From Balanoglossus misakiensis (lineage: Eukaryota > Hemichordata): a DNA stretch of 64,000 bases. The translations under genes were made by a program, and so were the position numbers. The notes under the pieces were generated by a model. That model was not told the origin of the DNA, ran no database searches, and was given only the letters and a program-made list of their open reading frames with translations. The stretch covers positions 8,246,001-8,310,000 of the forward strand of contig CM082586.2 in the NCBI GenBank assembly GCA_040954595.2, given 5' to 3'. Positions 53,701 through 63,606 of the stretch are shown here, piece by piece (within the stretch, counting starts at the first letter, position 1; each line of letters starts with the position of its first letter).

Positions 53701-56700
53701 GAAAATTATATATCACAAAGCTGACACCATCAACATGTTGAAAGTTTCCTATTAACAATCAATGTATCAGTTGTCATTTGTCTTGCTTCCATTACATGTC
53801 AGTCTACATGCAGATACAAGTTTTCATTTCTTACCAAAGCAAGAAAAGTTAATAACCCAAGAGTTACTGTAAATGTTAATAATAGGACACGTGACACATT
53901 TCTGCTAATCACGTGATAGATCATATGCAATTACACATTGAAATCCAAAGTGTGTTTGTCAAATGATCTATTGTGGTTGGATTTTCGACCATTATTTTAT
54001 TAGAAAGTGATTGTTCCCATAATGATGCAAATTAGACTAATGACTATGGACTGTGATGGATCCATATATCAACATTGGACCCAAACTTCACTATTTGGCT
54101 TCCTCTTGTTTGTTAAATGAGGCGATGGGATTATTTGCTTTCATATATTAGATTTGCTGACAAACTGAATGAGATCGGATCGTACCTAGAATCTGTCACT
54201 CGCGTAACAACGACGCAGCAATCAGTATTACTCACAACAGCCAGCCGACAAGTCAATAACCTCGAACATATGCCGAAATGTATGTTGAGTTGTTGACATT
54301 TTAATTTCCGTTGCATAAATACTAAATGGCTTTACCTTTAAAAATCGATTTCATTTGTGTATATAAAGCTCGAATCAAGAACCAATTTATTTACCAGATT
54401 TGTTGTTAATCATTATAAATTATTTCACCCGTGTGACGGATTAAATTTACCTTCTATACTTGCATGGAAATTACAAGATTACTGGCAAAGATCTGCACGG
54501 GTTTTAGATGTCGTCGACGCGGATTGTCTTCCAAAGAGAATTCGGGACGCAATGGCTGCTTTAATTGGGTGTTAGGGAAGAATGTCACCAATAATTAAAC
54601 CTACTCCATCCTCAGAAAAACACGTATACGTCTCTACCCTCAAATGCTGAATTCGACTTCGGGTGTGCTGTCAAACACAGTCGGGTAAACGTAGACACAC
54701 TTATATCTGTGTAGTCCACAGACAGCCACGTATTACCTCAAATGCAGTTCCACAGTGACACGGAGACGCGCTCCCTCAGGACGGCTCCCAAATTCCACGC
54801 GGCGTCCTCGAAAACATCCACCACGACTTCACAAGTCCCTTCGGCAGTGTCAATCCTCAGCTACTACAGTAGACAGGCACACTCAGTACGGTGGGCTCCC
54901 AAAACTCTGCGACAATGCGACGGCACAGCTACCAGACCAGAATCGAATGAGCCACGCGACAACGTGGCACTGGGTGGCTTTAATACCAGAAAAAAATAAT
55001 TAACACCTGGTCAAGCTTATATGTTAAATGAAGCAATCAACATAGCTGCACCTGGCCACGAAACAAAACAAACAATACACTTCATCACAAAACAAAGAAA
55101 CAAAACAACGCCTCCTTATTCATGATTACTAAACTGACCTTGTATTTTGACTCCGAGGAGAAAATATCTTATGATATCGATTTACGACCAATCGAACCTC
55201 CTTTATCACAACCCTATGCTCTTGTATGTCACATTTGCACAATCACGCGATGACTATTCTAACGAATTTTATATCTGATTGACCTGTTTAGCTGCTGTAC
55301 GTATGACAAGATATGATTAAAATGGCCCTGATTATATAATCGTTTCCATATTCTATTTTAACATTTTAACAGCTTTCCTACTCGTCGGCCTCGCCAAAGC
55401 TTTCCGACCGAAGCCTCTTCCCGAGGTTTTTCCGAGTATTTCCGACTGAGAAGGTGCTCAATGTTGTCAAGTTCGACATGTTGAAACACTTCGGGTGGAC
55501 CAAAGTCGGAACTTTGCATCAGACTGTAGACTTATTCTCCTTGGTAAGTGAAAATTGTCGTCTCCTTTTTTGTTGTATTCGATTCTCGGGGCACACGTCC
55601 TTGAGAAATTATTTGTGGCAAAACATAAATGGACGGCTTATAAAAAGGGGGTTGCTTCCTGGAGAACAGGTACCAAAGTTACGGGCAAATGACAATAACA
55701 AGAAACGAGACTCTGGGTCTCCCGTTTTGAACAAGTTGCGTTATAGTGCATTTCCCAAGTACCAATAGTTAGAATATACCTTTAATTCTGGCTGCCTTAA
55801 ATAGGGTTTCACTTTGCGCTAAGGGGTCAAATCACATTGCATTCTGGGCGAAAAGTCGACAACCCACTGTAGTAAGAGATAGAAGAAATGATATGTTTAC
55901 TGTATTTCATGACTTCCTTTGGTCAAACATGTCTGTCTTTGTAGTTAGCATATTAAACTAATTTAACTTTTTTCACATTTTGTTATTTTTTTTCTGTTAA
56001 AAAGTTAAATCGGCAATCTTGAAATTGTGTCGACCATATGAGATTTTCATCACTCACTTAGATACAATGTAGCTTAAAACCTATTTAAGGTATAGGGGGA
56101 ATTATGGGGATCTTTTGGGCAGTATAATTTGGATCTAACAAGGTAGAAATTATAAGTGCAGAAAAACACTGGTTTGGGAATGGGGAAATGTATTCCCGGA
56201 AACAATGATACGTGCCGTACCTTTTTTCAAATACACCATATGCTACCTCTGTGGTTGTTGTTTGTTATTTCTCGGTCATTATCGTGCTGCGTGGTGGTTT
56301 GATCCCGCAGACATTCAAAACGCATTCACCACAGAAATTCAATACTCGTTCACAGGTGACTTTGTCCCCTAAGGCGATTCACTTCACACAGTGTAACATT
56401 TCATCGAAAGGCACAATTATCCATTGACTTTGATCTTGGGAAAGGATAAATTCACAAGACTCTTCTCAAATAATGTCCTTGCCATCACAGGAGTTTCTTG
56501 CAAACCCTGTTTAACTAACAAAGATCCCTCTGTATTCTCAGGCGATGGCAGATTTCCATTATCACGCCAAGGAGAATGGAATTGATATTTTGACATCGGA
56601 GAGTTTCGCTAACGACTCGACTGTACAGGTTTCGAACTTGAAGGTATTCTATTAAACCCTACTCCTTCCCCCAAATGTTTAGTTCAAAGAAACTCTAAAC

Positions 56701-59700
56701 CGAGTTATAATCTCATATTGCAATTTGGTGTACAATTACTTGAACTTCGAAATAGACATTTTATTAGACACAGCGATCCCCAAAGTCACGATTCAGTTCG
56801 ATAATCGCAGAAGTCATTTACTAAATTGGACAATCAACGAACAAGTTTATCCGTGAAAAGTAATAATTTTAAATGCGCAATCCCCAAGTGATTCTTTAAA
56901 TCCTTTAAGCCGCTAGCTGCGCTCCAAAAATTGTTCACAGTGAAATCACGACTCTCGCAGTGACAATCATAATTGTGTCGTACTTTTTAGTAATGCACTA
57001 GTAATCATGAATGATTCTGTGTTAGCTTTACAACGGTCGTTGCATGGACGCGACATTTTGTCGCTTTCAATACCCTCAATAAGGTATATGGTCGCTTTCC
57101 ATGGCAACTAAATGTAACATTTCAATCAAAGTCCTTTGCAAAGGGAGAACATTTAGCGATGTTTGATTCAGAGTACGGAAGACGATCAGGTAGACACAGG
57201 AGGGAATCTGTAGGAAGCAAGATAATTCCCACAACAGTTTTTGACATGTTTTTCAATATAAACCTTCAGGACGGCTATTCATGAAGGCCACTTTTCATGG
57301 TCAAATTTAAGCCGATTTTTACATTACAAATTGCTCACTCTAAAAATGTCACACTATCAGCCATGATCTTGATACATTCAAATGGAAATGATAAATCGAA
57401 TGATAAGTCGATCAAACTTACGAATCAATTAATCATCACTATTACAATGTTCCCTTGCAGAAACAAGGAGCACGTATTATCATTGGTAACTTCTATGAGA
57501 ACAAAGCGCGAGAGGTATTCTGTCATGCCTACAGACAGGGAATGTATGGAGCCAAATACGTATGGATTATAACAGGTAGTGAAATTATTATTCTATAACC
57601 AATTATCTCTTTACTATTTCATCGCTACGACTTTACTCGACTTTATTTGTTATGGCCTATAGTAATCGGAATATGGTACAGTATGAGAAGTAATCGTTTC
57701 AAAATTTATCTGTCATAATATAACGTAGGAGTTTTTATGTTTTATTTATTCTCAAGTCCCATGTACACATGTACTAGAAAACTCACTGTCTTTTTTACCA
57801 CTGAAACGAAATCTAGGAGTATCCGAAAGTGCAGCAGAATCCTGTTGCGGTTTTTCAACCTAGGCCTATAAAAGTTTAGCTCAACGAATACTTTTGCTAT
57901 TTTTTCAGTAGTACGTCAATTTGACATTCGGGGGAAAAATTGTTATTTATTTTATTGCATTTTACCTTATGGTAGTCTGGTAACCTTATACTCTTAGAAG
58001 AGTTTATATCCCCAAGGCCCTCAGTAGACCCAAATACAATGTATGTACAACACACGCGCAAATATTTACACACATGAAGCTAGTGGAACCCGCGGCAATG
58101 AAGTCACCATCCTTGTAGTGACCTACAGTATACATTGTATTTGCATATAGCAGTGTTATTGCACCTGTTGTATATCACCTAGTTAAAGGTTTATTTGAAT
58201 AAAGCTAGTCAGTCAGTATTCAGCCATCCTGGTGTCATCGTCTCTGTGCATGTGGTCTCTCACTACTCACTATCTTGAACATTACAATCCACGGCCATGC
58301 CTCCTTAAATCCAACACGCGTCTCCTCATTGGCTAGCATTCTACGCTTTACAATGACAAGACTTCTAAGGAGCCAATGCAATATGTTGTTCTTTCGTTCT
58401 TTTCCCTAGGTTGGTACAGCAACGATTGGTGGAAAACTCAAGACGGCAGCCATGATTGCACGTTGGCGGAGATGGAGGAAGCAATTGCTGGGTACTTCAC
58501 CACGGATGCCTTACCGCTCAGTCTATCCACTGTGGCTGGTGTTAGTAATAGGGTAAGAAACGAAAGTAATGAAACAATATAGCATGTGGAAAATGTATTA
58601 GTAGCACTTAACCAGAAATAAATATGTTGGGCTTGTAACTTTCAGGTTAGGCCAAAAAATAATATGTGCTGTTCCGATGACATGTTTTTTTTATTTAAAA
58701 ATAGGGTAGGTAGGTAGGTAGGGAATTTTTTTTATTTTGCAATTTTTGTATATCTTTGACCGCCGTTGTGTATAATAAGGACGTCATAGTTCTTGCGTGA
58801 TTCTCACAATTTTCATAAATTTTGGATATTTGACATTGCTTTTTTACTTCCGGCTTTACGAAGCTCTAAAAAGTTTAGGGTCGGCGGGCTAAAATTAGGG
58901 GAGGTCGGGTAATCGGAACAGCACGTATTTTTTATTTTGGTCTTATGAAGATTGCAGGCCAAATGAGTCGTAGACTCAATTTTTATGGAGGTCTCGGTTG
59001 AGTAAATGTTATAATAGACGCATGGGAATTCATTTTAATTCAGCTTATTAGTCCACATCAGCGTGTTTTTCATAAAATTAATCGCTAAATATTTCATTGT
59101 TAACTCCCAACGCACACCACTACCGTCCCAAGACACCAATGTGCTAGTTCAATGTCAATAAGTCCCCAGACAATTCGTGTTGCCACTCATATATTAATAA
59201 CAAAAGGCTGATATTAGATTACACTATACTAATGTATATTCACGGCACATCAAATGTGCTACTTCTAAAGGTTCAGGAGGCTTTTAAAACGGTTGCTAAG
59301 AATCAACTGACTTGTTTTTTTTTTTTGTGTGTGTGTGTGTGTCCATTTCCAGACGACCGCTGATTTCTTGCGGGAATATGGCGAATATGTTGGCGGTAAC
59401 GTTGAATCTCTGTCTGGACACCAGGAAGCTCCTTATGGGTATGACAGTGTATGGACCATTGCTCTAATGCTCCACGAAGCAGAGCAGAGATTACAGAACT
59501 TGAGTGAGTGCAATTTATCTGGTCCATCTACACGTAATTAGAATACAAGAAACTTTCTGCCGGTGATTTAGCGTTCTGTATTAGAGGTCAATGAAACTAC
59601 ATAATCATTTTCCGTTGCTTAGAATCTGAAAGGAGGATTTTCGTTAACTTAATTGCAGCGCAACTTTCTAATAGGATGTAGGACAAGACAGCTAATTTCA

Positions 59701-62700
59701 TTGTTTTTCACATGTTGGCAGCAATATTCCACTGTCCCCTCCCCCACGCTGCAGGTGGGTATACACGTCATTTGGGTAGAATTCGCGACATATAGCACTA
59801 GTGCTAATGTGGAGCGAATTGTTCCCGAGCAGTGCTACACTTAGTATTTTCGCATAGCAGAATGACAGATTATAGCATTATGTAATATAATTCAAGTTGT
59901 CTTGGTGTCAGAGGTACTGTTGCGTAGAATGAGCAAAATTCGAAAAACGCAACCACGTAACTCTGTGACGTAGAAATTGAATGGTGTTACATGCTGTCGA
60001 TATTGTTCATATTCTGAGCAAATGGCAAATTCGTGTTCAGCGGATGCGTGGTTCCGTTCGACACATTTGAAGTCCACGATAATAGCCAGACACACTATTG
60101 ATACTCTGTCTTGTATGCAGAAACTCCTAAAAGACCGGATTTGTATTGGTCAGACATTAGGTGAAGCATTGTCAAAAGAACCTGCTGTGGGTATTATTTT
60201 TGAAACAAAATGTGCTCAACACGGCAATAATTTTAAAGGGCAATCATTGTGTCACGTGATATATTAGTAACTCTAGCGAGGTTTGTTTCTATCCTCAGTG
60301 ACTGTCCTTGTTCTTCGAAATGCGCACTAAACATGTGCGCATGAAAGAGTTAATCGCGAGTAAGATGAAGTGGATTGTATCTGAAACTTTCACCTTGACT
60401 CGACTATAACACAAAAGCATCTTGTATACAAGCATCCCAGTGGCTGATGTGCTCATTTGAAATCTGACAGTTTTTATTTGAAGGGGTGAACGATATTAAA
60501 ACATTATACAGTAGATCCAGCGCAACTGTTGTTACATCTTTACTATAACTTTTTTGACAGTGCTTGATTTAACCATATGCACCAAGATTTTTTGAAAGTC
60601 TGAACCATTACCATTCTAGCATATATGGTGTCTCTCCAGCCTTTGCATTGGTTATCTGATCCAGCTTTGACAAGGCTGTGATAGGACTGGCATCCAAAAT
60701 TTCAGGACAGGTTCGCACAGTACTTAAGCTTTGCCAATACACAAATGATTCATCTGGTGAAAAGAAACAACATCAAAGTAAAACATCGGTTGACAGTCAT
60801 CATAGGTTGCACACTTATTTAATTTTTACCCTCAATCTATATATCCGAAGACGACATGTTGATTAACAGCATGTGCAGATATCTGCCTGATAAGCAAACG
60901 TCACGACAATTTTACACGAGATAACAATTGTCCGTGACACACACAAACCAAATAAACCCGTAATCATCGCAACGCCTAAAGGTTCAGTTGCTGGGATTAA
61001 TAATTCTGAAGAAAAAAAATCAAAATAATATATTTTCTCAGTATTTTAATTTGTTTATGATTTAAAAACAAATTAAAATACCCACACTGGCTAACTTAGC
61101 CTAAATAAGTCTCTGATACATCACGGCTGACTGCTCGGACATGGCGTAATTGCGTGTTGGATTGAATGAAAATTCATTGTCATGAATCTCTAACTTCTTT
61201 TCGTTGTAGACCCAGCCAAGTCGCTCGCTGATTTTAATTATAACGACACAGAAATGGCTGACATGTTTTTCGAAATCATGGCTCAAACCAACTTCGAAGG
61301 CGTTTCGGTAGGTAGGACATTCGTTTTCAACACTGTTATATGTACTTTGATTGTGGAAATTTCGTGTTTTGCAAGTTACAAATTACTTGTATTAATATAA
61401 GGCGTACGTTAAGTCAAAAACGGTGTTTATACGAATAAAATGACGAAACGTTTCCGTGGTATCCAAGCGTCGAATTGGAAAATCGAGTAAACCTTTCGAT
61501 GCAGACCAGTTCATAATCATTTATGACGTTTAAAAGAAACAAAGTTACACACTTTTGAGTAATGTATGTATGTATGTATGTATGTATGTATGTATGTATG
61601 TATGTATGTATGTATGTATGTATGTATGCATGTATGCATGTATGCATGTATGTATGTATGTATGTATGTATGTATGTTGTGTTGTTGTTGTTGTTATGAT
61701 ATTCTTGTACATTGCCGTCAAATCATTGCATTTTAAACCTAGTAGGTTACTGCGATGATTCTGTGCTCAGTATAGCACCAGACATGTTGTGTGTACGACA
61801 AGAATACCAACTAAGCTCACTGGACGTCAAGCATTTGTTCGACCGTGACCCGTGATGTTTTCTGAGCACCTGGCGCGTGATGCATGCAGAGTAAAGTGAA
61901 ACCAAATGGAATGATATAATCAGATCTTTACTAACGTGTTTTCTGCAGGGACCGGTGTTGTTCACTGATACCGGAGACCGGCAAGGTCTGATGCAGGTGG
62001 AACAAAATCAAAGTGAGTAAATCGTGTAATTTCTCTCGGGAAATGACGCGTGATTTTTTTGTTAAACGAGCCGTGATCCAGACTAATGTGCCCGTCGAGG
62101 CGATAATGATGCCGTTCCACTAGATTAAAAGATACTTTTTGGCTCTCTACCGGCAATCAATGAAGTAATACCACTTGCAGTTTGTACGTTGTTTGTCATG
62201 CATGAACAACGTGACCCTCAGCTGGTGATCTGCTCTCCAGAAACTGTGCCGAAACGCGGCTACTTTGAGAAGATGCATTCAGTAGACCACACTGTAATAT
62301 GACTCGCCTTTTTGTGCAGACGGTGTATTCAATTGTCAAATTAAATACGCGTTTTCATCAAAAAAAGGCTTTTCGGGGGCTTTCTGAAATCCAAGATCCT
62401 GAAAATTCCGAGCAATTGTATCTGGGGCAGGTCAGGTTTTAATACTGTTACATCTGGGAAGGTTCAAATTTGTAATTTCTTTAATCAGGTGTCTTTCAAG
62501 GGGAATACAACAATTTAAAATATGTATGAAAAGTAGTGTCAATTTGAAATATTCTCCCACAAAAAACATAGTTGAAAAATCCGCTTTTTTTCGTCTTCAA
62601 ATTCCATGTACATGCGTACTGTATGGCTAAGATTAAAGGTCATACATGGTGTGAATAAACCCACTATTGTATCAGTCTTACTCTTAAAGTACTTTTGGAA

Positions 62701-63606
62701 TATTTAGAGTTCGCAACCATCATTTGAACTAGCCATACTGCAGGCTATCTGTAAAACAAAAGACAGATTTGATGGTCGAACAGACAATTTGACAAGTAAA
62801 TACGTTCTAAAACTTTTTATTATTCGCTGAACCAGCACAGGCCAATTCAAACATATGACGATTTCACAGGGCAACTATTTCATGGTCCTGTTCTAAAGGG
62901 GAAAAAACATTTGAGTCAACCCAATTCGTAATTTCCCTGAAACCGCGTTTTTAAGCAATCTCGCCCCTTCTCATTATTATCTACAGATCATAATGACACA
63001 AGAGTCCAGCCATGGCAGTATATTCAGTTCACGTCTGATTGTAATAATGAGTTCTTTCCAAACATAGACCGTTAGACGGTGTCCTTGTGATGTGATATGA
63101 TTCATTTAGGCCAAGCAAAATGTATCGTTCGGATAACTTGTCTTGCCGCCATTTTAGTTGCCGATCATGAACTTTCAGAGCTGAATAAATGCAGAAGCTT
63201 CAGAATAAATTCGTGATTTTCAAGAGAATTGATGCGAAAGTAAATAACTCACAAATGATGCGAAATCTGCAGTGGCGTGCATTTGATGACGTCACGTTCT
63301 GCTCCAATCTAGATTTATTTCTCAAACTGAACCAAACACTTAGGGACGTTGGTGTTGAATAGCACAAGCTCAATGAGCGCGGTGAAGTAGATGCTTGAGT
63401 TATTCCGACTGGGATGTGGATGTGAAACTTCGAAGTTCCTTTTGAATCTGATCTTGTTCGTTATTCAGAATTTGACGGATTGAATTGTGACACGTTGACA
63501 TTTGAATCCGCAGATGGCACTGAAGTTCGGGTTGGGATCTATGACCCGTCGTCTCCTGCTGCCATGAAGATCACGTGGTCTGACGATCCGCGAATTCATT
63601 GGAAAG
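38451..63606 (+). CDS. GABA-B-like metabotropic receptor (family C GPCR), extracellular domain, 10 exons, 3' end beyond window
   Basis: Exons 1B to 10 join in frame to 459 residues: signal peptide plus a bilobed periplasmic-binding-like (ANF receptor) ligand-binding domain. GABA-B receptors are obligate heterodimers at the plasma membrane that couple to Gi/o; family knowledge says subunit 1 binds GABA. Cysteines C86 and C114, and the pair in EVFCHAY and SHDCTLA, match the two conserved intralobe disulfides. Positions equivalent to GABBR1 W65, S130, Y250, W278 and E349 are kept (W48, S115, Y235, W263, E334); those of S153 and H170 are A138 and F155. GSWPGGQ and NFEGVSG look like subunit 1, whereas SESFANDS and the loss of H170 look more like subunit 2, so orthology is open: a divergent or lineage-specific member is likely. 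The linker, seven transmembrane helices and coiled coil lie past 64000. Intron 1 is 14.5 kb; the others are 0.6-2 kb. Confidence 0.88.
40316..40510. mobile_element. MITE-like element, family A copy 2
   Basis: It is inverted relative to the copy at 25861-26064. It starts ctttaaaggtatacggtcac and ends tgcccgtatacctttaag, giving clear terminal inverted repeats. It lies in intron 1. Differences from copy 1 are scattered substitutions and small indels, indicating old copies. Confidence 0.8.
41278..41340 (-). repeat. Remnant related to the terminal-repeat element at 58649-58944
   Basis: The plus-strand words ccccgactta, taattttac and ccgaccctaaac line up in order with the reverse complement of 58868-58912 (cccgacct, taatttta, ccgaccctaaac). 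Only this part is recognisable, so it is a fragment. Confidence 0.5.
41730..41861. mobile_element. MITE-like foldback element, family B copy 2
   Basis: A palindromic element with ends ccag/ctgg. Long inner arms gggtacggcgacgtctttta and the complement of taaaagacgtcgccgtaccc match exactly, and a further arm gtattctta pairs with taagaatac. The centre is gtgtgaggcgac. Shared arms and centre link it to 21465-21609. In intron 1, non-coding. Confidence 0.8.
47637..47746. repeat. (TCTG)n / (TC)n compound microsatellite
   Basis: About twelve TCTG units followed by roughly 50 bases of mostly TC dinucleotides, within intron 1. Confidence 0.95.
50554..50580. repeat. Perfect 12-bp-arm hairpin
   Basis: ctctgccaaaat at 50554-50565 and its exact complement at 50569-50580 are separated by three bases. 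In intron 1. No T tract or other feature suggests a known RNA class. Confidence 0.8.
53255..53395 (+). CDS. GABA-B-like receptor exon 2
   Basis: 47 codons, phase 0 at both ends. The acceptor is tctcatctgaag and the donor gtaatg (53396). It begins with the conserved Cys (CNGGRGTDVMYRELYD) and contains KIMVLGAGCSIVT, whose Cys is the expected disulfide partner and whose Ser equals GABBR1 S130, a ligand contact. ASHLWNLLQ is the helix leading into the hinge strand. The start has no in-frame stop across either exon 1A or exon 1B junction. Confidence 0.92.
53396..55372 (+). other. Intron 2
   Basis: GT...AG intron of about 2 kb. It includes a locally GC-richer patch (about 54640-54980) in which two overlapping frames stay open for about 80 codons. 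Neither resembles a known protein and neither fits the receptor, so I treat it as repeat-derived or chance. Confidence 0.7.
55373..55543 (+). CDS. GABA-B-like receptor exon 3
   Basis: 57 codons, phase 0 at both ends; acceptor ttttaacag, donor gtaagt (55544). LSYSSASPKLSDRSLFPRFF is the hinge and ligand-pocket segment, followed by the lobe-2 helix VVKFDMLKHFGWTKVGTLHQ, a hallmark of GABA-B receptors. Compared with GABBR1, the glycine, serine and histidine at positions 151, 153 and 170 are Ser, Ala and Phe here. The 20-residue spacing from the hinge Tyr is preserved, so the alignment is firm. Confidence 0.95.
55544..56541 (+). other. Intron 3 with dispersed repeat
   Basis: GT...AG intron of about 1 kb, about a third of which is the family C repeat copy at 55784-56105. 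Confidence 0.8.
55784..56105 (+). repeat. Dispersed repeat, family C copy 2
   Basis: Same orientation as 33116-33440. The two are clearly homologous through most of their length, with small indels, and the match fades after about 56105. Confidence 0.75.
56542..56643 (+). CDS. GABA-B-like receptor exon 4
   Basis: 34 codons, phase 0 at both ends; acceptor tgtattctcag, donor gtattc (56644, acceptable but weaker). Encodes AMADFHYHAKENGIDILTSE and then SFANDSTVQVSNLK, the lobe-2 helix and strand; NDS is an N-glycosylation sequon. TSESFAND resembles subunit-2-type receptors more than subunit 1. Confidence 0.92.
56644..57460 (+). other. Intron 4
   Basis: GT...AG intron of 817 bases. Nothing recognised inside. 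Confidence 0.8.
57461..57575 (+). CDS. GABA-B-like receptor exon 5
   Basis: 38 codons plus one base (leaves in phase 1); acceptor cccttgcag, donor gtagtg (57576). Encodes KQGARIIIGNFYENKAREVF and CHAYRQGMYGAKYVWIIT. The Tyr in NFYE matches GABBR1 Y250 and the Cys in VFC matches the first Cys of the second conserved disulfide. Confidence 0.95.
57576..58409 (+). other. Intron 5
   Basis: GT...AG intron of 834 bases. A stretch at about 58180-58250 contains aataaa and the tandem agtcagtcag and looks repeat-like, but no class can be assigned. Confidence 0.7.
58410..58552 (+). CDS. GABA-B-like receptor exon 6
   Basis: Two bases complete the split Gly codon, followed by 47 codons; acceptor ttttccctag, donor gtaaga (58553). 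GWYSNDWW carries the Trp equivalent to GABBR1 W278. SHDCTLAEMEEAIAGYFTTD matches the conserved Cys-x-x-x-E-M helix and the Cys partner of exon 5. The last codons plus exon 7 create an NRT sequon. Confidence 0.95.
58553..59352 (+). other. Intron 6 with a terminal-inverted-repeat element
   Basis: GT...AG intron of 800 bases. It contains the element at 58649-58944, and its 3' end is an unusual T run plus (GT)n immediately before the exon 7 acceptor (about 59313-59342). Confidence 0.8.
58649..58944. mobile_element. MITE-like element with terminal inverted repeats
   Basis: The left end (aggccaaaaaataatatgtg then ctgttccgat) matches the complement of the right end (atcggaacag then cacgtattttttattttgg) over about 30 bases with minor differences. 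The body of about 300 bp is non-coding and has a short run of ggta/gtag units at about 58705-58724. A related fragment lies at 41278-41340. Confidence 0.7.
59353..59503 (+). CDS. GABA-B-like receptor exon 7
   Basis: 50 codons plus one base; acceptor tccatttccag, donor gtgagt (59504). TTADFLREYGEYVGGNVESL is followed by SGHQEAPYGYDSVWTIALML. The Glu of QEAP aligns with GABBR1 E349, exactly 71 residues after the exon 6 Trp as in the mammalian protein; YDSVWTIAL is the conserved lobe-1 helix. Confidence 0.95.
59504..61209 (+). other. Intron 7
   Basis: GT...AG intron of 1.7 kb. It includes an AT-rich 15-bp-arm hairpin (61042-61056 with 61066-61080) about 130 bases before the next exon. No coding content recognised. 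Confidence 0.8.
61210..61307 (+). CDS. GABA-B-like receptor exon 8
   Basis: Completes a split Asn codon, then 32 codons; acceptor cgttgtag, donor gtaggt (61308). ADFNYNDTEMADMFFEIMAQ then TNFEGVS is the DFNYN...FEGVSG signature shared by GABA-B receptors; NDT is a sequon. An alternative reading of the exon 7 donor breaks the frame, which supports this junction. Confidence 0.95.
61308..61948 (+). other. Intron 8 with (ATGT)n microsatellite
   Basis: GT...AG intron of 641 bases, about 115 of which are a tetranucleotide array. Confidence 0.85.
61561..61677. repeat. (ATGT)n microsatellite
   Basis: Roughly 28 tetranucleotide units with three ATGC interruptions, followed by a short (GTT)n. The long open frames across it on both strands come from the repeat. 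Confidence 0.97.
61949..62012 (+). CDS. GABA-B-like receptor exon 9
   Basis: 21 codons plus one base; acceptor ttttctgcag, donor gtgagt (62013). GPVLFTDTGDRQGLMQVEQN follows directly on FEGVS to complete the GxVxF strand and turn of lobe 1. Confidence 0.92.
62013..63468 (+). other. Intron 9
   Basis: GT...AG intron of 1.46 kb. Nothing recognised inside. Confidence 0.75.
63469..63606 (+). CDS. GABA-B-like receptor exon 10 (last exon in window)
   Basis: Two bases complete a Lys codon, then 45 codons and one base; acceptor gttattcag, donor gtaaca (63607). Encodes KFDGLNCDTLTFESADGTEV and then RVGIYDPSSPAAMKITWSDD. VGIYD and ITWSDDPRIHWKG match the last strands of the GABA-B ligand-binding domain (the Trp-x-G end before the linker). 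The N-terminal part of about 15 residues, with an additional Cys, has no counterpart in mammalian subunits as I remember them. The split Gly at the end implies at least one more exon beyond 64000. Confidence 0.88.

Noticed and set aside
54640-55003. Two overlapping Arg/Ser/Thr-rich ORFs in intron 2
   Set aside because: GC-richer patch; no motif, overlapping frames equally open, and splicing of exons 2 to 3 is in frame without them.
57960-58260. Possible solo LTR in intron 5 (aataaa followed by agtcagtcag and a C/T-rich end)
   Set aside because: No paired terminal repeat, no clear TG...CA borders and no target-site duplication could be found.
60540-60720. Phrase like QPLHWLSDPALTRL, resembling the C-terminal CR1/L2 LINE motif
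   Set aside because: Only a few residues match and the surrounding sequence does not continue the similarity.
61414-61758. Long open frames on both strands with HTYI or CMYV repeats
   Set aside because: Translation of the (ATGT)n array.
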